From an uncultured Flavobacteriaceae bacterium (GTDB taxonomy: Bacteria > Bacteroidota > Bacteroidia > Flavobacteriales > Flavobacteriaceae): a DNA stretch of 64,000 nucleotides. The notes below the pieces were generated by a model, which was given only the letters and a program-made list of their open reading frames with translations, did not search any database and was not told the origin of the DNA. Positions 36,349 to 45,142 of the stretch are shown here, one piece after another. Position 1 is the stretch's first letter; each line of letters starts with the position of its first letter. Location: positions 603,271 through 667,270 of the forward strand of contig CANMRV010000003.1 of the NCBI GenBank assembly GCA_947500435.1, given 5' to 3'. The position numbers and the translations under genes were made by a program.

Positions 36349-36826
36349 AATCATCGTATTGATACTAGGCATTTTATTTACCGGACTAACTGCAGGATTA
36401 TGTTTTACGTGGTCTAACACAATAACACCAGGAATCGAAAGACTGGATGATTTGGGTTTCTTGAAATCCTTTCAGGCAATGAACCGTGCCATCATCAACC
36501 GTAGTTTTCTCATCACCTTTTTTAGTCCGGTGGTACTACTATTTATTAATGCTTTTTTGCATCGTAATACACATCCAATAACATTTTGGTCATTTATACT
36601 AGCTGCCATTTTATTCTTTATCGGTATTGGCTTGATAACAGTTTTCAAAAATGTTCCGCTTAATGACTTGCTTGACAAAACCGTATTAGAAAACCTTTCG
36701 GTCGTTGAGCTTAAAGAGTTGCGAACCAAATTTGAACAGCCTTGGAATCGCTGGCACATACAGCGGACGATAGCCTCATTCACCTCATTCTCCTTGCTAT
36801 TAATAGGCTTGATATACTCAAAATGA
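36332..36826 (+). CDS. DUF1772 (anthrone oxygenase-like) membrane protein
   Basis: 164 residues with four membrane helices. DUF1772 marks include FTWSNTITPGIERL near the N-terminus, FQAMNRAIINRSF and the C-terminal FEQPWNRWHIQRT. The family includes fungal anthrone oxygenases; bacterial roles are unknown. Overlaps the upstream cytochrome gene by 17 bases, indicating cotranscription. Confidence 0.85.
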   Translation: MEIKFKIIVLILGILFTGLTAGLCFTWSNTITPGIERLDDLGFLKSFQAMNRAIINRSFLITFFSPVVLLFINAFLHRNTHPITFWSFILAAILFFIGIGLITVFKNVPLNDLLDKTVLENLSVVELKELRTKFEQPWNRWHIQRTIASFTSFSLLLIGLIYSK

Positions 36827-36867
36827 TATAGCAAATACAATATTCATTCATCAAAAAACGAACAGTT

Positions 36868-37272
36868 ATGAAACTAACAAGAGTAATTATCATTGGAATA
36901 CTTATTTGGATAATTGGCGTAAGCTTATATACATTATCCTTTTATGTACCACTTTTAGAAGATGTAGAACAGCAAGCCAATATTTGGTTAGCGATAGTTA
37001 TAGTCCCCGTCGTTTGGTTGGGGGCAAAACTCTATTACCGGAATAGTATTCATACTCACGGATTGAGGGTAGGACTGATTTTCTTCATCATATCGGCAAT
37101 TTTAGATGCTCTCATAACCGTACCATTTACAGTACTACCCCATGGAGGAACTTATTATGATTTCTACGTTGATTTCGGTTTTTGGTTCATTGGACTAGAG
37201 TTTATCGTGACGGTAACCTTGTATTGGTATGTCACAGTTCATTCCAAAAGAAAATCAACATATTATTCATAA
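36868..37272 (+). CDS. DUF5367-like small membrane protein
   Basis: 134 residues with four predicted membrane helices and a tyrosine-rich loop (LPHGGTYYDFYVDFGFW). This resembles DUF5367. No catalytic motif is visible. It lies between the DUF1772 and NmrA-like genes, 41 and 66 bp away. Confidence 0.65.
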   Translation: MKLTRVIIIGILIWIIGVSLYTLSFYVPLLEDVEQQANIWLAIVIVPVVWLGAKLYYRNSIHTHGLRVGLIFFIISAILDALITVPFTVLPHGGTYYDFYVDFGFWFIGLEFIVTVTLYWYVTVHSKRKSTYYS

Positions 37273-37338
37273 AAGTAAAATCAAAAAACTTCAAATATTT
37301 GAAGCATAATTAATATCAATTTTAAAAATCGAAGAAAA

Positions 37339-38178
37339 ATGAAAACAGAAAACATCTTAGTTATCGGAGGAACCGGAAAAACAGGAAAGCGAGTGGTTCA
37401 CCTTTTGGAAGAATTAGGTCAAAACGTACGAATAGGTTCACGTAGTGCATCACCAGCATTTGATTGGCATCAGCCTGAAGGTTGGGCAAAAGCCTTGGAA
37501 GGAATGGACAAAGTTTACATCACCTATCAACCTGATTTAGCCGTTCCTGGAGCATTGCAAGCTATTGAGCAATTGGTGAAAGAATCAAAACAAGCTAATG
37601 TGAAAAAACTGGTCATCCTTTCAGGAAAAGGAGAGCGTGAAGCGCAACTCTGTGAGCAGGTTATCATCCACTCAGGGCTAGAGTATACTATTGTTCGCGC
37701 AAGCTGGTTTAACCAGAATTTTAGTGAAAACTTTTTATTAGAACCTATACTCGAAGGCGTGGTTGCCTTACCACAAGCACAGGCAAATATCCCTTGGGTT
37801 GATGCCGACGATATTGCTGCTGTAGCTGCTAAAACACTTACAGAAGATGAGCATAATGGAAAAATCTATGAACTTACTGGTCCTCGAACATTGACTTTTA
37901 AAGATGCGGTAAATGAAATCGCAAAAGCAAGTAATCGTGAACTTACCTTCATTCCTATTTCAATAAAGGAATATGGCGATGGAATGCGTCAAGCCAATAT
38001 CCCTGAAGATTTTGTATGGCTCATCGAATACCTTTTTACAGAAGTATTGGGCAATCCCGAATTAGCGGAAGTGACCAATGATGTTGAAAAAGTGTTGGGT
38101 AGAAAACCCATCGACTTTGGTGAATTTGCCGCAAAAAACGCGTCATCAGGTATTTGGAAACAAAAGAGTTTAGTATAA
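37339..38178 (+). CDS. NmrA-like NAD(P)-binding protein
   Basis: 279 residues. Rossmann start ILVIGGTGKTGKRVVHLLEE (GxxGxxG at about residues 9-14) with the atypical-SDR/NmrA sequence following (YTIVRASWFNQNFSEN, IPWVDADDIAAVAAKTL). Members are quinone reductases or redox-sensing regulators without the YxxxK triad. Fits the redox theme of the cluster. Confidence 0.9.
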   Translation: MKTENILVIGGTGKTGKRVVHLLEELGQNVRIGSRSASPAFDWHQPEGWAKALEGMDKVYITYQPDLAVPGALQAIEQLVKESKQANVKKLVILSGKGEREAQLCEQVIIHSGLEYTIVRASWFNQNFSENFLLEPILEGVVALPQAQANIPWVDADDIAAVAAKTLTEDEHNGKIYELTGPRTLTFKDAVNEIAKASNRELTFIPISIKEYGDGMRQANIPEDFVWLIEYLFTEVLGNPELAEVTNDVEKVLGRKPIDFGEFAAKNASSGIWKQKSLV

Positions 38179-38334
38179 AAATATAGAATAAATATAACTG
38201 TGTTCATCTCACAAGTGTAACACAGCCGATAAAAAAAGATATAATGAAATGAGCCTTAACAATTAGTTTGATACCCATCGAAATGATTATTGGCGAATTA
38301 CATCTGACAATTAAAAAACATTAAAAAAAAATAG

Positions 38335-38475
38335 ATGAAAAAGAAATTGATATTAGGGGTGGTTTTTGGAGCAGGAATTGGGCTTTGCGTCGGCATCTTC
38401 ACCAATACGATTGCGATAGGGCTAACACTTGGAACCGGCGTAGGTTTAGTTTTTGGGAGTATTATTAAAAAATAG
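38335..38475 (+). CDS. 46-residue glycine-rich membrane peptide
   Basis: MKKKLILGVVFGAGIGLCVG followed by IFTNTIAIGLTLGTGVGLVFGSIIKK. Two hydrophobic, glycine-zipper-like segments separated by a short polar turn, with lysines at both ends. Its stop codon is 2 bp before the serine hydrolase start, so the two are probably translated together. Function unknown. Confidence 0.65.
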   Translation: MKKKLILGVVFGAGIGLCVGIFTNTIAIGLTLGTGVGLVFGSIIKK

Positions 38476-38477
38476 TT

Positions 38478-39743
38478 ATGAAACGATTTTTCAATTATTC
38501 TTTTCCATCATTTATACTCATAGCAGTATGGGTGATAGTGGTTTTCTTAGGCACAGATAAAGGCTGGTGGCACTCGCCATTTACTCAAGAAAATGAGCCT
38601 AATGAGTTCATCTCCTCAGTACAAGAGGAACTCCAAAATGAGTTCGTCGGAAGTATGGCTATTGGAGTATTTAAAGATGGAAAAATAGTGAAAGAATCTT
38701 TTCACTCGAATGGTAAGAATGTAGATAGAAACACCATTTTTCAAGTGGCTTCGTTATCTAAATTTGTTTCTACCATTGGCGTAATGCGACTTGTACAAGA
38801 AGGAAAGTTAGATTTGGATGCACCTGTTAGTCGGTATCTCACAAGGTGGAAATTAACTGATGGTGATTTTGATACTAATGAGGTAACTATAAGAAGATTG
38901 TTAAGCCACACCGCAGGTTTAACAGACGGACTTGGCTATGCAGGTTTTGAAAATATTGAAGGTGTTCAGTCTTTGGAAGCATCACTGACCAAAGCTAAAG
39001 ATGCAGACCCAGGTAGCGATGGTATTATAAAAGTTAGTATTAAGCCTGGGAGAGAATGGCGTTATTCAGGTGGTGGATTTACTTTATTACAACTCATCGT
39101 TGAAGAGGTAACTGGGCAAACCTTTGATGCCTATATGAGAACAGAAGTCTTTGGGCCTTTGCAAATGACATCTTCGTTCTATGAATGGGATGAACGCTTT
39201 CAAAATAGACTGTGTGATTTCTATCATACAGATGGTTCTAAAGCATCTCAGCGTTATTATACAGCAAAAGCTGCTAGTGCCCTTTATACCACTTTGGCTG
39301 ATTTAGAAAAGCTCTTCTATTTTTTCAATGACAATGAGCGCACACAAAAACCGTTGTCAGCAGAATTCCAAAAAATGATGTGGCAAGTCGAAGCAAAAAC
39401 TATTGGTGCACCCATCTACGGATTAGGAACTTTTCTCTATGCAGAAATAGAAAGTGGTAGGTTTGTGATAGGTCACGATGGAAAAAACAATCCTCCTATC
39501 AATACAGCATTTCGATACAATCCTGTTGCAAATAATGGCATTGTAATCTTGACAACAGGTAACGCTGATTTTGCAACAAGAATTGCCAGCGACTGGGTTT
39601 TTATACAAACTGGAAAGGTAGATGCGCTCTTGTTTGCGATGCAACAACGCAAAATGTTGCAGAATCTAGCATTGGGATGTACGTTAATTACCCTAGGGGT
39701 AATCATAATAGCATTTTCAAGAAAGCGTAAAAGCCAAAAATAA
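38478..39743 (+). CDS. Serine hydrolase (class C beta-lactamase / PBP-like)
   Basis: 421 residues. N-terminal membrane anchor (FILIAVWVIVVFLG), a beta-lactamase-fold domain with SxxK in VASLSKFVST (Ser about 94), the tyrosine motif in WRYSGGGF, and a late HDG motif (IGHDGKNNPP), then a C-terminal membrane helix (ALGCTLITLGVIIIAF). Such proteins are usually D-aminopeptidases, esterases or peptidoglycan-modifying enzymes rather than antibiotic-resistance beta-lactamases. Faces the periplasm. Confidence 0.9.
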   Translation: MKRFFNYSFPSFILIAVWVIVVFLGTDKGWWHSPFTQENEPNEFISSVQEELQNEFVGSMAIGVFKDGKIVKESFHSNGKNVDRNTIFQVASLSKFVSTIGVMRLVQEGKLDLDAPVSRYLTRWKLTDGDFDTNEVTIRRLLSHTAGLTDGLGYAGFENIEGVQSLEASLTKAKDADPGSDGIIKVSIKPGREWRYSGGGFTLLQLIVEEVTGQTFDAYMRTEVFGPLQMTSSFYEWDERFQNRLCDFYHTDGSKASQRYYTAKAASALYTTLADLEKLFYFFNDNERTQKPLSAEFQKMMWQVEAKTIGAPIYGLGTFLYAEIESGRFVIGHDGKNNPPINTAFRYNPVANNGIVILTTGNADFATRIASDWVFIQTGKVDALLFAMQQRKMLQNLALGCTLITLGVIIIAFSRKRKSQK

Positions 39744-39835
39744 GTCACCCTATTTTAATAATCTAAAATTAACAAGTTGCTAAAACTACAATGGTGGAAT
39801 TGGCCCATTATTATTAAATTTTGGCCAAAGGTAAT

Positions 39836-40690
39836 CTACTTGATTTGGCTGGGACGGTAGCCAAATTTCTTCGCAAAGGCATTAGAAAAGGAACTTAGGC
39901 TATCATAGCCCACTTGCCACGCCGCTTCTTGAACTGTGGCCTCATTTTCACGAATGAGTTTATGTGCCGAAACAAGCCTTTCGTTTTGAAGATATTTAAA
40001 AACAGGAACTCCAAAAATAGCCTTGAATTCTTTCTTGAGCCTAGTAGTGTTAAACCCAATGGCTTTTGAAAGTTCTGAAAGCGAAGGTGGGTTGTCCAAG
40101 TTTTCCAATAGAATGTCTTTTGCTTTGTTTAATTGTTCTCTGTGTTGTGGTTTTGAGGCTTCTTCTTGTTTTAGGGCAAGTTGACCAAAGAAGTGGGATA
40201 ACAAGGCGGTAATCTGACTTCTGAAAAACATCATTTTGGTCTTGCCTGAATAGTTATTTGAGAAAATGGAATCTACTATGTTTTCCATCTCAGGCGTCAT
40301 ATAGAAACTTGGTCCTTCTACAAAATGGTCTTTAGGGTTCACCAATTCCTGCAAAAGGTCAAAAAACAATTCGCCTTCTTGATTGGGTAGTTGTTCCAGC
40401 TTACTCAGTTTAGTCGCCACAACGATGCACTTCAAGCTCTTGTTAGGGCTAACCGTATGCTCAAATTCTACTTCTTCTTCTGCATAAAATGATAGTGACA
40501 ACCCTTTGGTGTATTGAAAATCCTTCTGCTTTTGACCGTATTTAACAGCTAAGTCAACATTTCCTGAACCGTAAAAGGCAACGGCCACTATGGGTTCGTC
40601 AAATTGACAAGAATCAATTTCCATTTTGGTCGAATCTGCTTCTTCAACCAAAATTACAAAGTCATTGATATGGATAAAATCGCGGGTCAC
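39836..40690 (-). CDS. AraC-family transcriptional regulator
   Basis: 284 residues. Variable N-terminal domain, then a C-terminal double HTH: PPSLSELSKAIGFNTTRLKK and VQEAAWQVGYDSLSSFSNAF, ending KFGYRPSQIK. It converges on the serine hydrolase and is downstream of the NAD(P)-binding gene on the same strand. Target unknown. Confidence 0.93.
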   Translation of the reverse strand: MTRDFIHINDFVILVEEADSTKMEIDSCQFDEPIVAVAFYGSGNVDLAVKYGQKQKDFQYTKGLSLSFYAEEEVEFEHTVSPNKSLKCIVVATKLSKLEQLPNQEGELFFDLLQELVNPKDHFVEGPSFYMTPEMENIVDSIFSNNYSGKTKMMFFRSQITALLSHFFGQLALKQEEASKPQHREQLNKAKDILLENLDNPPSLSELSKAIGFNTTRLKKEFKAIFGVPVFKYLQNERLVSAHKLIRENEATVQEAAWQVGYDSLSSFSNAFAKKFGYRPSQIK

Positions 40691-40749
40691 TTCATAAAGT
40701 TACAAAATTGGAGGGCGTTTTGGCAAAAGAAGAGTTAGCGGTACTTTGT

Positions 40750-41487
40750 TTATTGCGCTATCATTGATGTTTTACTATAAATGACAGGCATTTGTCCCTT
40801 CCATTTAATCCATATGTCATCACCTGCGATTAAAGCTGCCATGAAATGTGCGACGTTGATTCTACTGACCTTCCCCGCATTGAAAATTGCACTTCGAACT
40901 GGTGAAGGATGTATTTCATATGCGGTCACTTCGTCCTCGTCAATTAAACCGTCGGGACGGACTGCGGCCCATTCGACCATATCATCATTTTGACCTATTT
41001 CGGTTCGTAGATAGTCCGCGGCCTTTTCATTATCGACATGTGGGGGCAATAACAGGCGTAGTAAAGCGATCACAAATTTTTGACCTAAAGAAATGGGTTC
41101 GTTTAAATCGCGATTTCTGTTTCCTGAAGTATTCATGAGTACATATTTCACAGGTTTCTCCGGTTTGTTCGACTTGATTGCGGCGCATAATCTACGGGCG
41201 GCATCGGTTACCAATCTTAGGGGCTTGCCATAAACTCCCCTAAAGGTCAGGTTGTGACCCAAGCAGGAGGCAACGGCATCACAACCTGCTACATGTTCGG
41301 CCATTTCCGCATCGGTAAGATCCAAAATACTAGCTTCGATGATTGTCAAACGACTTTCATTTCTAATGGATTCCGGTAATTTTTCAGCGGACCGTACAAT
41401 CGCCTTAACGTGGTGTCCTTGTTCAAGAAGTTGCGACACTAGATGTTGCCCCGTTGCTCCACTCGCCCCTACTACCAGTATTGTCAT
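40750..41487 (-). CDS. NAD(P)-binding SDR-like protein
   Basis: 245 residues from ATG 41487. Rossmann motif ILVVGASGATGQHLVSQLLE (residues about 3-22), VRPDGLIDEDE and a C-terminal segment RINVAHFMAALIAGDD typical of NAD(P)H-binding atypical SDRs. The longer open frame (to 41610) is rejected because the Rossmann strand begins right at this ATG. Only 16 bp downstream of the broken CPBP gene, so probably in its operon. Confidence 0.88.
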   Translation of the reverse strand: MTILVVGASGATGQHLVSQLLEQGHHVKAIVRSAEKLPESIRNESRLTIIEASILDLTDAEMAEHVAGCDAVASCLGHNLTFRGVYGKPLRLVTDAARRLCAAIKSNKPEKPVKYVLMNTSGNRNRDLNEPISLGQKFVIALLRLLLPPHVDNEKAADYLRTEIGQNDDMVEWAAVRPDGLIDEDEVTAYEIHPSPVRSAIFNAGKVSRINVAHFMAALIAGDDIWIKWKGQMPVIYSKTSMIAQ

Positions 41488-41503
41488 TTTTTTTGTTTTT
41501 ATT

Positions 41504-42370
41504 TTATAAATTTTCCTTCTTTGCTTTTCTCCAAAAATAGATTCCGAACAAAAATGTGACAACGGCGAACATAATTCCGTACTCGCCAAGCCAGTGTTCG
41601 CTTCCTTCAATTTTTGATGTTAACGGGGGAAATATTTTCTGGATGTATACATTACTTACCGCGTGAAAGATTACAGCCGGCCACAAGCTATTGGACTTAA
41701 AGGTATAATAGGTCATGATAAATGACATGGAAATTATAACAATAAAAAAGGTTGTCATTTCCAAAGCAACATTTCCACCGTAGTATACGATGAGCGGCCA
41801 ATGCCATGAAGCCCAAACAATACCACTAAAAAGGGAAACACCCGTAAAGGGCACAACCTTTCTTAATTCATGGATTAAAAACCCCCGCTAGCCGATTTCT
41901 TCCCCTAAGGTAGTTGCCATTGCCCTTATGACACCAATTGTCCCTAATAGTATAACTCCTGCTATTACTGCAACTGTCGGACTCAATGTCCCAATTCCAA
42001 CTAAACCAAGTTCGTTGGCCCATTCTAAGACTTGTTCGGCATTGGGTAAACCCCCAAATCCAAAAAGCCAGATAAGTATATATGTAATCAACGCATACAA
42101 AGCTGGAACAAAATAAGATAAACGAACATATCTCCAGTTTCCCCAGTCCCATTTTAATGAAGAAATAGACCGGCCTTTAAGTTTTAAGGTGAATATCGCA
42201 GCAATGGCCGGGCACCACATAAGTCCGCCAATATAAATGCTCGAAGGGTATAAATTCACTATTGCATAATGAAATAGGGCGCTTGTGAGGGTGACAATAA
42301 TCAAAAAAATGAGGATTGTTCGCCAAGTTTCCCTTTGTTCCGATAGCTTTTCTTGCATTTTAATCTTCAT
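41504..42370 (-). pseudogene. CPBP-family intramembrane metalloprotease gene interrupted by one TAG codon
   Basis: Two parts lie in the same frame: 42370..41888 (160 codons including N-terminal helices) and 41887..41504. Between them only one stop, TAG at 41890..41888, breaks the catalytic motif: LGEEIG-stop-RGFLIHEL. Family members have EEIGWRGF here, so a TGG-to-TAG change would explain it exactly. The rest is complete: SGIVWASWHWP and the late helices follow normally, and total length (288) fits the family. Without read-through the product loses its second half and cannot be active. A sequencing error is the alternative. Confidence 0.85.
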
Positions 42371-42449
42371 ATATTAATTTTCGGTAAGACGAAAGGATTG
42401 GTATTTTGTTACCTAATACATCAGTCCCTTGGTAGCTAAATACCTATTA

Positions 42450-43550
42450 TCATGGGATTGTGTACAATTTCATTTTGTCTTCTTTACCCTTTAATCCCGA
42501 ACTGCCCAAAGCCATAGCCTGAAACTTGTTGCCCAAGGGCAATGCTTTTATCAAATCTTCCGAAACCAAGTTGTCGACGTTATATTGATTACAAAGACCT
42601 TGAATTCTAGCTGTGGTATTGAGCACATCTCCAGTGAAGATAATCTCTTTTTTCAGCGCACCTATTTCGCCTGTGGTAACCTCGCCAACATGAAGTCCAG
42701 CTTTGAATGTAGGGGCTACCCCAAAAGTTTTGGTATACCAATCCGCTCTTTTTTTTAGGTCTTCTTTCATAGCCAAAAAGCAGCGAATACAATTATTGTT
42801 TTTTATTCCATCTTCATACTTCCAAGAGATGACGATTTCATCCCCGATATACTGATAGACTTCCCCCTCGTATCGAACAATTGCATCCGAAAAATCGGAA
42901 TAATATTGTTTTAGCAATTCGAAATATTCGATGTGGCCCAACTGCTCGGCAATGGTTGTCGAAGACTTCATATCGGAAAACAAAAAGACCCGTTTTTCCT
43001 CAATAGGCCTATGGTATTTTCCAGTAAAGAAATTCATCAAAACTCCATGACCAATATTCTCACTTATCTCAGAATAAAAAAGACTAATAAACAAACTGAA
43101 AGCAATTGAGACGATTGTGCTTGCAAATTCCAAGCTGAAGAGAAAGTCCAACAATTTATCCAAAACAATCGGGTCGAAAAGGGAGATCTGAGACTCCAAA
43201 GCAGCCGCAATTGGGTAGGATATAAGGATAACTAACAGCAAGAACATGGCGTAAAAACCAAACTTATAGGCAATTTTACGTAAAAAGCTTTTTTTACTGA
43301 ACAGATTGCCCAGGCATACTACTTCAATGGCACCAACCAGTAATCCAACAACAATGATGGCTATACTCGCAAAAAGAAAAACCTCGGGAGTCATCCTGAT
43401 TACGAGAGATTGGTTCAAATTTCCTTCGAGCGCAACAGCCAAGACGGCTTCTTGAGAGAACAAGTTGACCCAACCCAGAACAAGCCAAATCACTCCGAAA
43501 GGAATAATACGTGAAATGTTCCGCTTTGTTTTTGGCGATAGCATTGACAA
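42450..43550 (-). CDS. Membrane-bound class III adenylate/guanylate cyclase
   Basis: 366 residues. Four membrane helices in the first 165 residues, then a class III cyclase domain: VFLFSDMKSSTTIAEQLG (metal-binding Asp in FSDM), YIGDEIVISW (second metal Asp), FKAGLHVGEVTTGEIG and TGDVLNTTARIQ (transition-state Asn/Arg region). It should make cyclic nucleotide from a membrane-controlled cytoplasmic domain. Two Crp-like regulators are encoded in this window, but no direct link is shown. Confidence 0.92.
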   Translation of the reverse strand: MSMLSPKTKRNISRIIPFGVIWLVLGWVNLFSQEAVLAVALEGNLNQSLVIRMTPEVFLFASIAIIVVGLLVGAIEVVCLGNLFSKKSFLRKIAYKFGFYAMFLLLVILISYPIAAALESQISLFDPIVLDKLLDFLFSLEFASTIVSIAFSLFISLFYSEISENIGHGVLMNFFTGKYHRPIEEKRVFLFSDMKSSTTIAEQLGHIEYFELLKQYYSDFSDAIVRYEGEVYQYIGDEIVISWKYEDGIKNNNCIRCFLAMKEDLKKRADWYTKTFGVAPTFKAGLHVGEVTTGEIGALKKEIIFTGDVLNTTARIQGLCNQYNVDNLVSEDLIKALPLGNKFQAMALGSSGLKGKEDKMKLYTIP

Positions 43551-43576
43551 ATAATTTAAATCGGGCTCAATTTTTG

Positions 43577-44344
43577 TTACTCCTTTATTTCCGCTTCTAG
43601 CAGTTCTAATATAGCATTCAGGTTTTCCATTAATGGGATATAATGGGCATTCTCCGTTGCATAGGCTGTCAGAATGAATGTGAGAATATTATTCTCGAAT
43701 TCCTTTGAATTCAATAGGTGCAGGTTACTGCTTACTTTGTTCCCTTGGGGTAACTCCAGTGCTGCATTTACTCTAGCCAATTCAAAAATAGTACGAATAC
43801 TATTTTCTTCGTTTCGGAACATATCAAGCACTTTTTCCCTTTGAAGGGCAAGTTCGTTCTCTTGTTTGCCGATATCATCCAATGTCGATATCCAATTTGT
43901 CAAATCTATTCTTAATTCCGGATTTGAAAGATCTTTCAAACTACCTGAATTGAGCATTTCATTCAGGAGGGAGTTGTTGGGGTTAAAAGAAATATCCGAA
44001 ACAAACGAATTGAAGAGCAATTCAGAAAACTGTTTTTCTGTAATAGCGACGGTATCGGCGGAAAAGTGTCCTATAATTTTTTTCCCACCTTCGTAATTAT
44101 TCCTATTTACACCAATCAATTCCGCCAGTTTCAACTTACTGGTCTTAAATTCAGCCCGTAATCCTTTTAGGTACGTTTGCTCCTTTTTTTCTAGAATCCT
44201 CTTCTGTTGGCCGTTATTGATGGCAAGGGCAATCAATATGCCAATAACCACCAAAATGATTTCCCCTACGGCGTACAAGAGATAGTTACGAAGCTTTTTT
44301 TCATCGATAAGCTTCTGTCTTATTCTTCGAAAGAATTTCATCAC
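43577..44344 (-). CDS. DUF6090-family membrane protein
   Basis: 255 residues. The opening RIRQKLIDEKKLRNYLLYAV followed by a single helix (GEIILVVIGILIALAINN) is diagnostic of DUF6090, a common flavobacterial family of unknown function. The remainder is a helical, probably periplasmic domain. A hexanucleotide tandem repeat lies 42-97 bases upstream of the start. Confidence 0.88.
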   Translation of the reverse strand: MMKFFRRIRQKLIDEKKLRNYLLYAVGEIILVVIGILIALAINNGQQKRILEKKEQTYLKGLRAEFKTSKLKLAELIGVNRNNYEGGKKIIGHFSADTVAITEKQFSELLFNSFVSDISFNPNNSLLNEMLNSGSLKDLSNPELRIDLTNWISTLDDIGKQENELALQREKVLDMFRNEENSIRTIFELARVNAALELPQGNKVSSNLHLLNSKEFENNILTFILTAYATENAHYIPLMENLNAILELLEAEIKE

Positions 44345-44385
44345 TTTTTGTTGTTTATTATAATGTAGGTAACCAATATGATTAT

Positions 44386-44441
44386 ATTACAATTACAATT
44401 ACAATTACAATTACAATTACAATTACAATTACAATTACAAT
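44386..44441. repeat. Hexanucleotide tandem repeat (ATTACA)9
   Basis: Nine uninterrupted ATTACA units plus two bases, from 44386 to 44441, directly upstream of the DUF6090 start (44344, minus strand). The perfection of the array suggests recent expansion by slippage. Six-base steps would move upstream promoter elements by about half a helical turn. Confidence 0.95.
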
Positions 44442-44811
44442 AAAAATAGGTAATTAAACGAAATTGATTTGTCCATCAAGAAAGTACTATTAATCGCCAG
44501 TAAATAGAACTGGATTAAGAAAAAGGAAAAGGAGAAGTTTTTTAAAACCTTCGTTTTACAAAACTATATAATCAATATGGTTTGTTGAAAACTTCCTATT
44601 GAATACATTGTTATTTGCTGGCTCCCCATTTGGACCATGTAAGGCCGTAGTCTTTACTTTCATACCAATTGTTTTTCGATTTTCAAGAATTCATCGACGA
44701 ACTGCACAATTACTTGGCCAAAACGACAATTTCATCGAATTCCACAACAATATTTGTAGTAATTAGATTACAATATGTAAATTAGACCTAATAATATTAA
44801 AAGCTATAATT
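44442..44811. other. 370-bp stretch without a clear gene; possible decayed coding relic
   Basis: On the minus strand between about 44760 and 44590 three protein-like pieces follow each other in different frames: IVVEFDEIVVLAK-stop, VIVQFVDEFLKIEKQLV-stop and WYESKDYGLTWSKWGASK-stop. They would join if two single-base shifts were reversed. Family not recognised. A motif AAAACCTTCGTTTTACAAAA near 44546 resembles one near 33345. Confidence 0.3.
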
Positions 44812-44937
44812 ATGAACGATTTCTATTTTGAAACAGGAGTTTTAGATGCAGTTCTCTCAATTACGGTATTCGTTCTAAAGGCTACACTTATAGTCGTAGC
44901 ATTTGGAACAGGATTAGCTCTATTTGGGGTTTTGTAA
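44812..44937 (+). CDS. 41-residue membrane peptide
   Basis: MNDFYFETGVLDAVLSITVF then VLKATLIVVAFGTGLALFGVL. A polar, acidic N-terminus and one hydrophobic helix. It stands alone between the DUF6090 gene and the MarR operon and is followed at 44991 by a good terminator, which supports a real transcription unit. Family unknown. Confidence 0.5.
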   Translation: MNDFYFETGVLDAVLSITVFVLKATLIVVAFGTGLALFGVL

Positions 44938-44990
44938 AAAAACATCTTAGGTTGAATTTAGGGTATTAAGTAAATTCATAAGTACTGGTA

Positions 44991-45017
44991 AAAAGCCTCC
45001 CATTGGGGAGGCTTTTT
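44991..45017 (+). terminator. Terminator after the 41-residue peptide
   Basis: AAAAGCCTCCC, ATTG loop, GGGAGGCTTTTT; 7-bp GC-rich core stem and T-tract. Confidence 0.85.
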
Positions 45018-45098
45018 ACATTGGAGGAACGTTCAATTAGATAATGCTGTTTAAATAAAAGGGAATTTGATTAAACAAAATTTAAGATTACTTTAACA

Positions 45099-45118
45099 AT
45101 AGTTGCATATGCAACTAT
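45099..45118. promoter_or_regulatory. MarR-type operator
   Basis: ATAGTTGCATATGCAACTAT, a perfect 20-bp palindrome with the TTGC-GCAA core common among MarR-family sites. It lies 24 bp upstream of the marR start, so autorepression of the whole efflux operon is expected. Confidence 0.8.
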
Positions 45119-45142
45119 ATGTTTTTTATATAGCTTCGCCGA

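Noticed and set aside
41868..42152. Alternative minus-strand frame in the CPBP region
   Set aside because: Shadow of the CPBP gene: the correct frame is continuous apart from one TAG and carries the family motifs.
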